Origin: Clostridiales bacterium
Lineage (GTDB): Bacteria; Bacillota; Clostridia; Peptostreptococcales; Anaerovoracaceae
Direction: 5' to 3'
Length of the DNA stretch: 64,000 nt
Assembly: GCA_009911365.1 (NCBI GenBank)
Contig: QXXF01000017.1
Location: 1-64,000 of the forward strand
In this document: one piece after another, positions 51,008-60,322 of the stretch
Layout: every line of letters begins with the position of its first letter
Position numbering within the stretch: position 1 is the first letter of the stretch
Made by a program: the position numbers and the translations under genes
Notes under the pieces: model-generated
What the model was told of the DNA's origin: nothing
What the model saw: the letters and a program-made list of their open reading frames with translations, nothing else
Database searches by the model: none

Positions 51008-51868
51008 TCACGCATTTTGGCTCTGCACAGCAGCAGCTTCCACCACCTGCAGCATGAGCACGGCAGTGGTCACTGCTCCCACGCCTCCAGGCACTGGTGT
51101 GATGAAGTCGGTTTCCCCGGCTTCTTCAAACTTCACGTCACCGCAAAGCTTTCCCTCTTCAGTCACATTGATCCCCACATCTAAAACGATCTGTCCGGCT
51201 TTCATATATCTGCCATCGACCATGGCGGCCCTGCCCATGGCGGCGATCAGGACATCGCTTTGCTTGCAGATCTCCATAATTTCATCTGCGTCAGTCCTAC
51301 TGTGGCAGATGGTGACAGTGGCGTTTTTCTCCATGACCATCATGGCCACCGGTTTTCCGATCACTAAACTGCGTCCTAAAACCACAGTCCGTTTTCCTGT
51401 CAGATCAATGTGATAATGATCCAGGATCTCCATGCAGGCTCTAGCGGTACAAGGCGCGAAGCCCAGGTGACTCCCAGTAAAGATCCCCGCCAGAGAACCT
51501 TCTGTGATGCCGTCTACGTCTTTTTCCGGCAAAAGCGCCGTGCGGACAGTTTCATCGTCTATTTGCGATGGTAAAGGCCTAAAAATCAGAACTCCATGAA
51601 CCGTCTCATCCTGATTTAGTCCTTCTATTTCTTCTAAAAGCTCAGCTTGCGAAATATCCTCATCATAAATATGGCGGCGGACTCGCACGCCTACTCTTTC
51701 CGCACGCTTCAAAGCCCCCTTTTCATAAGAGCGGTCGCTGGGGTCATCCCCTACTCGGACAATAGCCAGGGTAGGGCAAACATCCCGCTCCCTCAAGGCC
51801 CGTACTTTGTCTTGGATCCTCTGCGTCATGGACCGCGCCACTTCTTTTCCATCTAATAACTGCGCCAT
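51008..51868 (-). CDS. folD: Methylene-tetrahydrofolate dehydrogenase/cyclohydrolase FolD
   Basis: 286 residues. The catalytic lysine lies in the usual YEKGALKRAERVG segment (first-domain YxxxK), followed by VLIFRPLPSQID, then DGITEGSLAGI, CTARACMEIL, GRSLVIGKPVAMMVM and GVNVTEEGK. The enzyme interconverts methylene-, methenyl- and formyl-tetrahydrofolate in the cytoplasm. AAAGGAGG stands before the start. Together with FchA and Fhs it makes a one-carbon unit. Confidence 0.93.
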   Translation of the reverse strand: MAQLLDGKEVARSMTQRIQDKVRALRERDVCPTLAIVRVGDDPSDRSYEKGALKRAERVGVRVRRHIYDEDISQAELLEEIEGLNQDETVHGVLIFRPLPSQIDDETVRTALLPEKDVDGITEGSLAGIFTGSHLGFAPCTARACMEILDHYHIDLTGKRTVVLGRSLVIGKPVAMMVMEKNATVTICHSRTDADEIMEICKQSDVLIAAMGRAAMVDGRYMKAGQIVLDVGINVTEEGKLCGDVKFEEAGETDFITPVPGGVGAVTTAVLMLQVVEAAAVQSQNA

Positions 51869-51929
51869 TTCGCCTCCTTTCTATCGTCAAGTTATCTCTA
51901 TTAAATCGCTGTTTGCTGTTTCATGCAGG

Positions 51930-52559
51930 TCATTTGATCGTCCGCAGTACCCGTCCAAGTATCTCGTCCGCTTTTTTCATATAACAGGCTAATAGGGTAT
52001 CAGCTTTTTTATTGATTTCTTCCGCCCGCGTTCGATCCTGCATGCTCTTTGTATTAATGTACACGTTTAGGCTGGCGCTTTGGAGCGCTGCTCTGCAAAA
52101 GCTGGCTCCTGCGCCAGCATCGCTTATTGCCATTACGCTTCCCTGATCTGCGAACTCGCCGCACAGATCGATTCCTTGACAGCATTTTTCCATGATTTCA
52201 AGCGGTACTTGGCAGGCATCGTTCAGCGCCTGCTCCAGGACCCGCACTTTTTCCTCCTGCTGTTCTTTCGTTTCCTTGGGCATGCCATAAGCCTTTACCA
52301 AAGGCGCAAAAGCTTCCGCGTCCCGCTGCGTCAGATCCAAAAGCTGATCCTGAAGCTGCTGAGATTCGTCCATCATGCGTTGTATATCCGCTTCTACGTC
52401 TTTGTACTTCTTCTTTCCTAGAGTCAGAGATCCCACCATTCCTCCCAATGCGGTTCCCACCGCGCCCACCAGAGCGGACGCTCCGCCGCCACCAGGCACA
52501 GGCTCTTTGCTGGAAAGAGCCTGGATGAAATCCTCGCAACTTTTTTTCCTATAAATCAT
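51930..52559 (-). CDS. fchA: Formimidoyltetrahydrofolate cyclodeaminase family protein
   Basis: 209 residues, all-helical. Markers are FIQALSSKEPVPGGGGASALVGAVG near the N-terminus, read as SxxPxPGGGSxxA, and the MAISDAGAGASFCRAALQSA segment. It removes ammonia from 5-formimino-tetrahydrofolate (from glycine, histidine or purine breakdown) or acts as a cyclohydrolase. Upstream of folD with a 61-base gap. Confidence 0.9.
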   Translation of the reverse strand: MIYRKKSCEDFIQALSSKEPVPGGGGASALVGAVGTALGGMVGSLTLGKKKYKDVEADIQRMMDESQQLQDQLLDLTQRDAEAFAPLVKAYGMPKETKEQQEEKVRVLEQALNDACQVPLEIMEKCCQGIDLCGEFADQGSVMAISDAGAGASFCRAALQSASLNVYINTKSMQDRTRAEEINKKADTLLACYMKKADEILGRVLRTIK

Positions 52560-52581
52560 TCTCACGCTTCCTTCCTATATC

Positions 52582-53100
52582 TTATGCGACTTTGCTGCCC
52601 ATGGTCTCGTTTTTCAGCCAAAGAATCATATCCATGACCGCAGACAAGTCCTGATCTAAAATCGCAAATTTCCGCTCCAACTGAAACTCTATGAAAATGC
52701 GATTCGCCCTCTCTTGTCCATGCAGCAAGGATACTTTGGAAGCCAGCCGCTCTAAAACGTTTCCAAAGAGCTCCTGCTTGGCGTTCATCTCATCCACGCT
52801 CTTGCCTAGATGATCCACTTTCTCCTCCAAGCCATCTATTCGTCCATCAAGTTTCTCGATCTGGCAGGTAAGCCGCTCATCCAGTTCCACGATATTTTGA
52901 CCTAGACCCGTGATCCGCCCTTCCATGTGATCTAGCCGCGTATCGAACTGATCCATACGTGTCTCCAGGCCATCTAGCCGCTTGCCAAACTGATCCATTT
53001 GTGTCTCTAGACCGTCCATCTGTTCGCCAAGCCGACTGATTTGGCTCCGCGCACCCCTCAATTCTTCAAACATCAGATCCATTTTTTGTTCTAAACTCAT
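52582..53100 (-). CDS. Coiled-coil protein of unknown function
   Basis: 172 residues, nearly all helical, with repeats of MDGLETQMDQFGKRLDGLE type, each seven or fourteen residues long (about residues 30-105), indicating a long coiled coil. Similar proteins are sequenced around one-carbon genes in Clostridia, but I know no function. The ATG at 53100 has GGAGG at the correct distance; longer frames start in the leader. Confidence 0.6.
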   Translation of the reverse strand: MSLEQKMDLMFEELRGARSQISRLGEQMDGLETQMDQFGKRLDGLETRMDQFDTRLDHMEGRITGLGQNIVELDERLTCQIEKLDGRIDGLEEKVDHLGKSVDEMNAKQELFGNVLERLASKVSLLHGQERANRIFIEFQLERKFAILDQDLSAVMDMILWLKNETMGSKVA

Positions 53101-53499
53101 TCCCATATCCTCCGTTTCCATAATCACGCCTGCCGCGTCACAGATGGTTGTCCAAAACACAACCAGATGCCATGTTCCGACAAAAGCGTCCCCTGCGGTG
53201 TCGCCCCCTTTGACAGCGCCTCTAACAATGAATGGATTCATTATACCATGGTCTACTATCTCCGTCAACAACATTTTTGTAAGTTAATTACATTTTAAAT
53301 TAAAATTGTAATTAAAATTTGAGCCTTTAGTTTAAATTCCGCCGTTTTTCAGGAGTTCTCTAAAAAAAGGATTTCAGACTTTCGGCATCCAACACCACTG
53401 CGATGGTTCTCGCCTTATTGCGTGAAAAAGCACCCAACAGTGCCGCAAAACGCAGTTGGATGCTTGATATTTGATACTTGCGGTTTTCCCCGCAGGCCT
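53101..53499 (-). promoter_or_regulatory. Promoter and leader of the coiled-coil gene; terminator of fhs
   Basis: Minus-strand TTGACG at 53268-53263 and TATAAT at 53245-53240 with a 17-base spacer give a leader of about 130 bases, no recognised riboswitch. AAGCATCCAAC and GTTGGGTGCTT (about 53428-53465, minus strand) with a T-run form the fhs terminator. 53280-53420 is AT-rich with nothing else visible. Confidence 0.65.
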
Positions 53500-55176
53500 T
53501 TAGAAGAGTCCTATGATCTTCCCTGTTTTGTCCACATCAATCTTTTCAGCGGCCGGGACTTTCGGAAGCCCTGGCATGGTCATGATGTCTCCGGTCAGTG
53601 CCACGATGAAGCCTGCTCCAGCGGAAACTTTCAGGTTCCGTACAGTGAGCACGAAACCTCTCGGTGCTCCTAATAATGTCTGATCATCGGAAAAACTGTA
53701 CTGGGTCTTGGCAACGCAAATCGGCAGATTACCAAATCCCAGCTTTTCTAGCTGCACCAGCTGTTTCCTCGCAGCTGGCAGGATGTTGATGTCATCTGCT
53801 CTGTAAATTTTCTGTGCGATGGCTCTAATTTTTTCTTCGATGGACAGATCCAACTCATAAGACTGCTGGAAGGAGTTCGGTTCCTGACAAATGCGCACCA
53901 CCTCTTCCGCCAGGGAAACGCCGCCTTCGCCGCCTTTTCCCCAGACCTCGCTGAGCGCCACGTTAACACCTAGCTCTTTGCATTTGTCTTCCACCAGTTT
54001 CAGCTCTGCTTCCGTGTCTGTAGGGAAGCGATTGATAGCCACCACTGCCGGAAGGCCGTAAACCTTTGTGATGTTTTCCACATGCTGCAGCAGATTTGGC
54101 AAGCCCTTCTCCAAGGCCTCCAGATTCTCCTGCCCTAGGTCCGCTTTCGCCGTTCCTCCGTGATGTTTCAACGCCCGAACCGTCGCCACCACTACTACCG
54201 CAGAAGGCTTGATCCCGGCCATACGGCACTTGATATCCAAGAATTTTTCCGCGCCCAAGTCCGCACCGAATCCAGCCTCTGTCACAACATAGTCCGCCAT
54301 TTTCATGGCCATGCGAGTGGCCATAATGGAATTGCAGCCATGGGCGATGTTTGCGAAGGGTCCTCCGTGGATAAAGGCCGGCGTATGCTCTAGAGTCTGT
54401 ACTAAATTGGGCTTCAGCGCATCTTTCAAGAGTGCCGCGAGCGCGCCCTGCGCTTTTAGCTGACCTGCTGTCACCGGCCCGTCATCGTATGTATAGCCTA
54501 CGATGATCCTGGCTACCCGTGCCTTTAGATCTTCGATATCGCTGGCCAGGCACAGGATAGCCATGATTTCACTGGCTACTGTGATGTCGAATCCGTCCTC
54601 TCTAGGCGTGCCGTTGGCTTTTCCACCCAATCCATCCGTCACAAAGCGCAGCTGACGGTCATTCATGTCCACACAGCGTTTCCAGGTGATCTTTCTCGGG
54701 TCGATCCTCAGGGAATTTCCCTGTTGGATGTGGTTGTCCAGCATAGCTGCCAGCAGATTGTTGGCGGCGCCAATAGCATGCATGTCTCCTGTGAAATGCA
54801 GATTGATGTCCTCCATCGGCACCACCTGCGCATAACCGCCGCCTGCGGCTCCGCCTTTGACCCCGAAGACTGGTCCCAGAGACGGTTCTCGCAAAGCCAC
54901 GAATACACTTTTCCCAATTTTTTTCAGTGCGTCCGCGAGCCCCACTGTTGTAGTCGTCTTGCCTTCGCCCGCAGGAGTGGGTGAAATGGCTGTCACCAGA
55001 ATCACTTTTCCATCTGGCGCATCCTTCTTCTCCTCCAGCAAATTGTAATCCACCTTTGCTTTGTAGTTTCCATAAAGCTCCACATACTTTCGCTCCACGC
55101 CTGCCGCATCTGCGATATCGCAGATGTTTTTCATCTCTGTTTCCTGCGCGATTTGAATATCACTCTTCATTTCCAT
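53500..55176 (-). CDS. fhs: Formate-tetrahydrofolate ligase
   Basis: 558 residues, the family's usual length. The nucleotide-binding [18 protein letters not shown] and the [20 protein letters not shown] motif are unmistakable, as are the HFTGDMHAI and [11 protein letters not shown] segments. It attaches formate to tetrahydrofolate with ATP, as in acetogenic and purinolytic clostridia. The ATG at 55176 has GGAGGAG six bases upstream. It forms a unit with fchA and folD in function, though the coiled-coil gene and a terminator lie between. Confidence 0.96.
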   Translation of the reverse strand: MEMKSDIQIAQETEMKNICDIADAAGVERKYVELYGNYKAKVDYNLLEEKKDAPDGKVILVTAISPTPAGEGKTTTTVGLADALKKIGKSVFVALREPSLGPVFGVKGGAAGGGYAQVVPMEDINLHFTGDMHAIGAANNLLAAMLDNHIQQGNSLRIDPRKITWKRCVDMNDRQLRFVTDGLGGKANGTPREDGFDITVASEIMAILCLASDIEDLKARVARIIVGYTYDDGPVTAGQLKAQGALAALLKDALKPNLVQTLEHTPAFIHGGPFANIAHGCNSIMATRMAMKMADYVVTEAGFGADLGAEKFLDIKCRMAGIKPSAVVVVATVRALKHHGGTAKADLGQENLEALEKGLPNLLQHVENITKVYGLPAVVAINRFPTDTEAELKLVEDKCKELGVNVALSEVWGKGGEGGVSLAEEVVRICQEPNSFQQSYELDLSIEEKIRAIAQKIYRADDINILPAARKQLVQLEKLGFGNLPICVAKTQYSFSDDQTLLGAPRGFVLTVRNLKVSAGAGFIVALTGDIMTMPGLPKVPAAEKIDVDKTGKIIGLF

Positions 55177-55237
55177 TCTTTGCTCCTCCCTATCAACCAT
55201 TCTTTTCTCTCACACTCGCTCTGCCCATTTCCATCAA

Positions 55238-55290
55238 ACGCAAAAAAGCCTGAACCTCCGGACAGATTGCCCAGACGGTCGGCTTATTTT
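55238..55290 (-). terminator. Probable rnhB terminator
   Basis: Minus-strand AAGCC and GGCTT enclose a branched hairpin (ACC...GGT inside), followed by TTTTTT at about 55244-55239. The remainder of the gap up to 55413 shows no gene. Confidence 0.55.
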
Positions 55291-55413
55291 CAGCATTATA
55301 CTCCATGTGGTCAATTCCACTCTTATCCGTCAGTCGTATAACCAAATATTCATATATCGAAATTATACCATCCGCCCCTTGCCGAATCAAGAGTTACAGA
55401 AAGATTCTTCCTT

Positions 55414-56079
55414 TTATTTCGCAAAGTTTTTCAGAAAGGACCTGCGGTGGATGGCACACAGACCATAGGCTTCGAGTCCTTCATAGTGAAGCTTCGTGCC
55501 ATAGCCTTTATTCTTTTCAAACCCATACCCTGGATAGCACTCTGCCATTTGGACCATCAGCCGGTCCCTGATGACTTTCGCCAAAATAGACGCTGCCGCG
55601 ATGGAAAAGCTCTTGCTGTCGCCTTTGATCACAGACGTCTGCGGGAATGGCACTTCTTCAATGATCATGGCATCGAAGAGAACGTGTTGAATCTCTGACT
55701 TTGTCTTTGCCACCAGCATGGCGTTGGCCTCCCGCACCGCTGCTGTCATGGCTTCCTTTGTTGCCTGCAAAATATTGATTTCATCGATCCGCTGGTGATC
55801 CGCCATGCCAATGCCAAAAGCAAGCGCCCGCTCCTTGATGATGGGATACAGGACTTCTCTCCTTTTTGCCGTCAGCTTTTTAGAATCATCGATCCCCGGC
55901 ACGTCAAAATCCCGGGGCAGCACCACCGCAGCAGCTGTCACTGGCCCGGCAAGAGGCCCTCGCCCCACTTCATCCACGCCTGCGATATAAGCGATTTCGC
56001 TGCCGCAAGTTTCCACCTCGAACCGCTTCATCTCCTCCAGCCGCTGTCTCAAATACCGCTCTCGTTCCTGCTTATTCAT
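55414..56079 (-). CDS. rnhB: Ribonuclease HII
   Basis: 221 residues. AGVDEVGRGPLAGPV carries the first acidic pair; the second Asp lies in VLFDAMII and the AAASILAKVIRD segment follows; KGYGTKLHYEGL is the C-terminal mark. It cuts RNA at RNA-DNA junctions in replication and repair. Overlaps rbgA by eight bases; the start has GGAGAGG. Confidence 0.94.
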   Translation of the reverse strand: MNKQERERYLRQRLEEMKRFEVETCGSEIAYIAGVDEVGRGPLAGPVTAAAVVLPRDFDVPGIDDSKKLTAKRREVLYPIIKERALAFGIGMADHQRIDEINILQATKEAMTAAVREANAMLVAKTKSEIQHVLFDAMIIEEVPFPQTSVIKGDSKSFSIAAASILAKVIRDRLMVQMAECYPGYGFEKNKGYGTKLHYEGLEAYGLCAIHRRSFLKNFAK

Positions 56080-56917
56080 GATCCGGCCTCTCCAATGTGA
56101 TGTTTCCAATCACACCGGCCCGAAACTCATCCAGCGTCACTTTGGCGATACGGTCATAATCGATCCTTTTTCCTGGAAGGATGCATCCCCGTTTCAGGGC
56201 CATGGCTTCCATGGTGGAAAGAGGCGCTTCTGGAAGTTCCTCCAGCTTGTAGCGCTCTCTGAGAAGCCCCGGATAATCCACCTGAAGAACGGTGATCAGT
56301 TCCAGGGCCAGGTCAGCCACATCTAGGATCTCGTCCTTGATAGAACCGCAGAACGCCAGATTCAGCCCCGTCTTGGGGTCTTCAAACTTGGGCCACAAAA
56401 TGCCCGGCGTGTCCAGCAACTGCATGTTTCCAGGCAAATTCAGCCACTGCTTGCCCTTTGTGACCCCCGGCCGGTCCCCGGTCTGCGCGCTTTTTTTTCC
56501 AGTCAGTCGGTTGATCAGAGAAGATTTCCCCACATTAGGGACTCCGGCGATCATCAGCCGATAAGGCTTTTTCCTGGTCTGTCCCTGATTTTTTTCCTCC
56601 TGCAGACTCCCCAGCAGTTTCAGTAGCCGCGCCGCGCCAGTTCCGGACATGCAGTTCATGGTCAGTACTAGATTGCCTTGATCTTTGAAATAGCGCTCCC
56701 ACGCTTGATTAGCGCTGGCATCGGACAGGTCGCTCTTGTTGAGGATCACGATCCGTCTTTTATTTTTTACCAGCTCGTCAATGATAGGGTTCCTGCTGGA
56801 AACAGGGATCCTTGCGTCAATAACCTCTACTGCCGCATCCACTAGTTTTAAATTTTCCTGTATCAATGCCCGGGTTTTCTTCATATGCCCAGGATACCAG
56901 TTGATATGCTCGATCAT
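56072..56917 (-). CDS. rbgA: Ribosome biogenesis GTPase RbgA (YlqF)
   Basis: 281 residues, circularly permuted GTPase: the G4 motif NKSDL precedes G1 GVPNVGKSSL and G3 DTPG. The INWYPGHMKKT start and RIPVSSRNP segment identify RbgA, which matures the 50S subunit. The start at 56917 fits the family N-terminus and has AGGA upstream. Confidence 0.94.
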   Translation of the reverse strand: MIEHINWYPGHMKKTRALIQENLKLVDAAVEVIDARIPVSSRNPIIDELVKNKRRIVILNKSDLSDASANQAWERYFKDQGNLVLTMNCMSGTGAARLLKLLGSLQEEKNQGQTRKKPYRLMIAGVPNVGKSSLINRLTGKKSAQTGDRPGVTKGKQWLNLPGNMQLLDTPGILWPKFEDPKTGLNLAFCGSIKDEILDVADLALELITVLQVDYPGLLRERYKLEELPEAPLSTMEAMALKRGCILPGKRIDYDRIAKVTLDEFRAGVIGNITLERPDHE

Positions 56918-56967
56918 TTGTGTTTTCCTACTATTAACTAAAAGAAACGTGCCTTTTGACAATTACG

Positions 56968-56992
56968 AAAAGAGGAACCTTATGGTTCCTCC
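56968..56992 (-). terminator. Terminator between rplS and rbgA
   Basis: Minus-strand GAGGAACC and GGTTCCTC with a four-base loop and TTTT, right after the rplS stop codon. It would uncouple rplS from rbgA, or attenuate read-through. Confidence 0.75.
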
Positions 56993-57003
56993 GCAACACT
57001 TTT

Positions 57004-57354
57004 TTACGCTTCTTCTTTCCTTGCTTTGATTTTCGCTGACTTTCCAGTTCTCTCACGCATGTAGTAAAGCTTCGCTCTCCTAACGCGTCCTCTTCTCACG
57101 ACTTCAATTTTTTCAACTAAAGGTGAGTGGATTGGGAATGTCTTTTCTACGCCTACGCCAGAGGCGATCCTTCTTACTGTAAAAGTTTCGCCAATGCCGC
57201 CGTTCTGTTTTTTCAGCACAAAACCTTCAAAAATCTGGATTCTCTCTCTAGAGCCTTCCTTGATTTTGATGTGTACTCTCACTGTGTCTCCTGCTCTGAA
57301 CTCAGGGACATCCTTTTTAAGGTAATCCTGTGCAATTGACTGCATTACATCCAT
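57004..57354 (-). CDS. rplS: 50S ribosomal protein L19
   Basis: 116 residues, standard length. [26 protein letters not shown] and the [14 protein letters not shown] segment are typical, with the basic [13 protein letters not shown] tail. L19 sits at the interface of the two ribosomal subunits. Confidence 0.97.
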   Translation of the reverse strand: MDVMQSIAQDYLKKDVPEFRAGDTVRVHIKIKEGSRERIQIFEGFVLKKQNGGIGETFTVRRIASGVGVEKTFPIHSPLVEKIEVVRRGRVRRAKLYYMRERTGKSAKIKARKEEA

Positions 57355-57359
57355 TGCTC

Positions 57360-57446
57360 ATTTCCTCCTTCCCTCCAAGACGTTCGTGGCACCTCATAAT
57401 CGCATCCAGAGGAACGCCCGTAATAACATTCAATATTTTAGCAGAA
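57360..57446 (-). promoter_or_regulatory. Possible L19 autoregulatory leader
   Basis: On the minus strand GGCGTTC at about 57423 can pair with GAACGTC at about 57385, enclosing an inner CCTC/GAGG stem, and the strand ends in GGAGG for rplS. This is like ribosomal L19 leader hairpins known from Bacilli; the resemblance is from memory. Confidence 0.45.
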
Positions 57447-57502
57447 AATCCTGGGAAGCGCAAGAAAATTTTTAAGCTTTTCCGATTTTCTATGCCTTTA
57501 GC

Positions 57503-58279
57503 CTATACCACCCGTATGATGGCCGCGACTTTTGTCCCTGAATTGTGAAGGGTTTTCACGCTGGTGGACACGACTCCTCTTTTCGGCGTGGAAGCATGGA
57601 TCAGTTTTCCCTTGCCTGCGTAAATGGCCGCATGGCTAAAGCTTCTGCCTCGTGTAAAGAGGATAATGTCTCCTGCTTTTGCTTTTTTTATGCTCTTGAT
57701 GGAGGATCCCACTTTGTGCTTTTTCAAGGAATGATATAGCCCCGCACTGGAAGTCCTCTTCACTTTTTTCTTTGGTTTCACGCCTGCATTTTTGTAGACC
57801 CAATATACGAAACCGCTGCAGTCAAAAGCTTTTGGCCCCGCTGCACCTGCCCGATAGCTGGCACCGATCTTTTTCTTGGCCTTGGCTACCACTTTCTGGC
57901 CTTGGCTTTTCTCGGTCTTCTCTTTTACGACCTTTGAAAAAGCGCCATAGTAGGTTTTGCCACCTTTAGAAATATACGCCCGCACTTTGAAACGATACGT
58001 GGTGTCCGCTTCTAAACCAGTGCATTTAAACGAATTCTTTTTTACAATGGCGATCTTACCGTATTTCTTCTTCTTTGCATGATACTTATAAACTTCATAA
58101 CCGGAAGCCTGCTCCGCCTTTTTCCAGGTGAGCGTTATAGCCTGATCGCTGACTGCCTTTGCTTTCAGGGCAGTCGTCGTAGCCGCCTTTAGAGTCTCCG
58201 CACCATACCCCGCAGTAGGACATCCTAGTACGCTGATCGCTAACGCCGCTATAACGGCAAACGTTATAAATCTTTTCAT
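57503..58279 (-). CDS. Secreted NlpC/P60 cell-wall hydrolase with fibronectin III-like domain
   Basis: 258 residues. Signal peptide 1-27; a fibronectin type III-like module (about 35-120, AITLTWKKAEQASGYEVYK, TYRFKVRAY); an NlpC/P60 domain (about 128-258) with catalytic Cys154 in FDCSGF, His216 in SHAAIY and His228 in LIHAS. It cuts peptide bonds in peptidoglycan stems. Full consensus promoter upstream; no neighbours in the same operon. Confidence 0.9.
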   Translation of the reverse strand: MKRFITFAVIAALAISVLGCPTAGYGAETLKAATTTALKAKAVSDQAITLTWKKAEQASGYEVYKYHAKKKKYGKIAIVKKNSFKCTGLEADTTYRFKVRAYISKGGKTYYGAFSKVVKEKTEKSQGQKVVAKAKKKIGASYRAGAAGPKAFDCSGFVYWVYKNAGVKPKKKVKRTSSAGLYHSLKKHKVGSSIKSIKKAKAGDIILFTRGRSFSHAAIYAGKGKLIHASTPKRGVVSTSVKTLHNSGTKVAAIIRVV

Positions 58280-58331
58280 AAAAGCCTCTCTTTATCGTTG
58301 ATTTTAGCTTTTATTGAATACCACGGCTACT

Positions 58332-58360
58332 ACTATACCATCATTTATGCAAAATGTCAA
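58332..58360 (-). promoter_or_regulatory. Promoter of the NlpC/P60 gene
   Basis: Minus-strand TTGACA at 58360-58355 and TATAGT at 58337-58332, spacer 17. The rest of the 358-base gap (58361-58637) is very AT-rich, with only the xer terminator at its right end. Confidence 0.8.
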
Positions 58361-58626
58361 ATCCTCTTTCAACCCTTGCGATTACTATTATGCCCTTGGT
58401 TTACGCACAAATATGGAAAAAATTTCTTTTAAAAATTTTTCCCGTCCCCATTTTTATTTATTTTTTTAGATAATTTTGTTGAAATTCCAATGCATTTTCT
58501 TTTTTGTCAGATCCCATGCCAATTTTCTCTTGATGATAATATTGTTTTTTTGTGTTTTTTTATAACAAAGTTGCTATTTCATCGTCTTTGTTTTAATTTA
58601 TAATTATTCATTTAATCCGCATAAAC

Positions 58627-58658
58627 AAAAACCCACCCTATGCTCGAGGATGAGTTTT
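58627..58658 (-). terminator. Terminator overlapping the xer stop codon
   Basis: Minus-strand AAACTCATCCT and AGGGTGGGTTT form an 11-pair stem (two G-U pairs) with TAG in the loop/right arm and a T-run after. The stop codon of the recombinase lies inside the structure. Confidence 0.7.
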
Positions 58659-59519
58659 ATCATAAACATCTTTGATTCTATTTTTTGTCGCTGTCAAATA
58701 GATCTGTGTGGCTGAAATATCTTCGTGTCCCAACAATTCCTGGAGGGATTTCAGATCCGCGCCATTTTGGATCATGTGGACCGCAAAAGAATTTCTAATA
58801 ATATTGGGGGTCAATTTATGGTCCAAGGCACCCTGTTTTCCATATTCTTTGAGGATCTTCCAAAGGCCCTGTCTGGTGATCCGCTGCCCGTGATAATTGA
58901 CAAAAAGCGCCTTTTCATCGGTCCTGTCTTTCAGCAGTTTTTCTCTGGCATCGTAAAGGTATGTTTCCAGTGCTGCTCTTGCCGGTTTTCCAATGGGAAT
59001 GATGCGCGCCTTGCTCTGCTCCCCAGCGCAAGTGATGAATCCCATGCGGATGTTGATATCCTCCAGATCAGCCTCGATCAGCTCTGTGACCCTGATTCCA
59101 GTAGCGTAGAGCAGTTCCAGCATGGCTCTGTCACGGATCCCCCGCGGACTGTCATCTGGCAGGGAAAGCAACTTGTCGATTTCTTCCACAGTCAGGTATT
59201 CTAAGGTTTTCCGCTGGATTTTCGGAGATTTGATATTGAGAGCTGGGTTCGCGGAAATTTCCTCCTTGGCCTGAAGATAATGATAAAACGACCTGATGGA
59301 GGCCAGCTTTCGATTCACTGTTGCTGCGGATTTTCCTTCGTTTTTCAGCTTTAGCAGAAAGGCTACCACTTCGGTCCCCTGTGTCTGCCTCAAATCGGAA
59401 ATGCCCCGCTCTCCTTCGAACTTGGAAAACTCCAGCACATCCCGCCGATAAGCCTCCAATGTGTTCTTTGCCATTTTCTTTTCTTTTTCCAGGTATTCAA
59501 AAAATCGTTCCGACAGCAT
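58638..59519 (-). CDS. XerC/XerD-type tyrosine recombinase
   Basis: 293 residues. An N-terminal SAM-like core-binding domain and the catalytic domain with Arg in ATGIRVTELI, Lys in QSKARIIPIG, Arg in NIIRNSF, His in LLGHEDIS and Tyr in ATQIYL. The histidine of the HxxR motif is asparagine here (PNIIR), unusual for a working recombinase, although the rest is intact. It resolves chromosome dimers at dif or acts as an integrase; the position in a housekeeping region supports Xer. The start at 59519 fits the family N-terminus. Confidence 0.85.
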   Translation of the reverse strand: MLSERFFEYLEKEKKMAKNTLEAYRRDVLEFSKFEGERGISDLRQTQGTEVVAFLLKLKNEGKSAATVNRKLASIRSFYHYLQAKEEISANPALNIKSPKIQRKTLEYLTVEEIDKLLSLPDDSPRGIRDRAMLELLYATGIRVTELIEADLEDINIRMGFITCAGEQSKARIIPIGKPARAALETYLYDAREKLLKDRTDEKALFVNYHGQRITRQGLWKILKEYGKQGALDHKLTPNIIRNSFAVHMIQNGADLKSLQELLGHEDISATQIYLTATKNRIKDVYDKTHPRA

Positions 59520-59542
59520 AAAGTCTCGTTCCTTCCCTCTCC

Positions 59543-59601
59543 GAATGTTCATGCAACATTCACGATAGTTTCATTATAATCGACACGCCTGTTGCTTACA
59601 A
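59543..59601 (-). promoter_or_regulatory. xer promoter with palindrome
   Basis: Minus-strand TTGTAA at 59601-59596 and TATAAT at 59578-59573, spacer 17. GAATGTT-CATGC-AACATTC at 59543-59561 is a perfect 7-bp inverted repeat just downstream of the -10, an operator position. Confidence 0.5.
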
Positions 59602-59692
59602 TCATATTTTAGCGATTTTTGACAGTTTTTACTGGACTGTAATAAAGCCTCACTCGTCCACATAATTTAGCTAAGAAAAAGGAGGCACACAT

Positions 59693-60322
59693 ATGAAAAA
59701 ATTTTCTAATCAACCACTGACGATCTTGAATCAAATGAGTTCCATGGCTTTGTACAGCAAAAAAACGCTCTGTTTGTCCGCGTTTTTCTTTTTCACTGGC
59801 ATTTCCACTGGGATTTTTCTCGAGCTGACTATGGGAACCGCTGACAAAGGCAGCTTGTCAGGATATCTCCAGCAATATCTGTTCATGGACGCAGGTGTGG
59901 TGGAATACCCAAATCCTTTTCTTTCCTCTCTAACAAGCAACCTTCTTCTTCTGCTCATTATGTTCCTGGGAGGCCTTTCTGTATTTGGCTTTCCGGCGGC
60001 TCTGGTCGCGCTTTCCTACAAAGGCACCGCACTTGGGTTTTGTACGGGACTGATCGCTGAAACCTTGAAAAACAAAGGCATCCTGGTGATCCTCACCTCT
60101 CTCTTGCCGCAAAACCTTCTGTTGATCCCTGTCTTTATCCTCGGTTCTTCGGCAGCTTTGAATTACAGCTTCCTTTCCATAGGCAAACGCCGCATGGCAG
60201 TAAAAAGGAACCTGCGAGAGCTTTCAGGTTCCTATATCCTGACGATGATCGTCTTTGCGGTTGTCGTGGCTTTGGCCTGCGGTCTGGAAGCTATTTTATA
60301 CCCAATTGTTCTTTTGCCATAA
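59693..60322 (+). CDS. spoIIM: Stage II sporulation protein M
   Basis: 209 residues with five or six hydrophobic helices. FFFFTGISTGIFLE, SYKGTALGFCTGLI and LLPQNLLLIPVFILG are SpoIIM hallmarks. With SpoIID and SpoIIP it forms the engulfment machine in the mother cell. AAAAGGAGG lies before the start. It converges on and overlaps the NUDIX gene by 32 bases. Confidence 0.9.
   Translation: MKKFSNQPLTILNQMSSMALYSKKTLCLSAFFFFTGISTGIFLELTMGTADKGSLSGYLQQYLFMDAGVVEYPNPFLSSLTSNLLLLLIMFLGGLSVFGFPAALVALSYKGTALGFCTGLIAETLKNKGILVILTSLLPQNLLLIPVFILGSSAALNYSFLSIGKRRMAVKRNLRELSGSYILTMIVFAVVVALACGLEAILYPIVLLP

Noticed and set aside
55201-55413. Possible tetrahydrofolate riboswitch ahead of fhs
   Set aside because: The leader shows no THF-I consensus; the visible hairpin reads as the rnhB terminator.
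59602-59692. Sigma-E promoter before spoIIM
   Set aside because: TCATATT occurs near 59603 but no CATACA-type -10 lies at the right distance.
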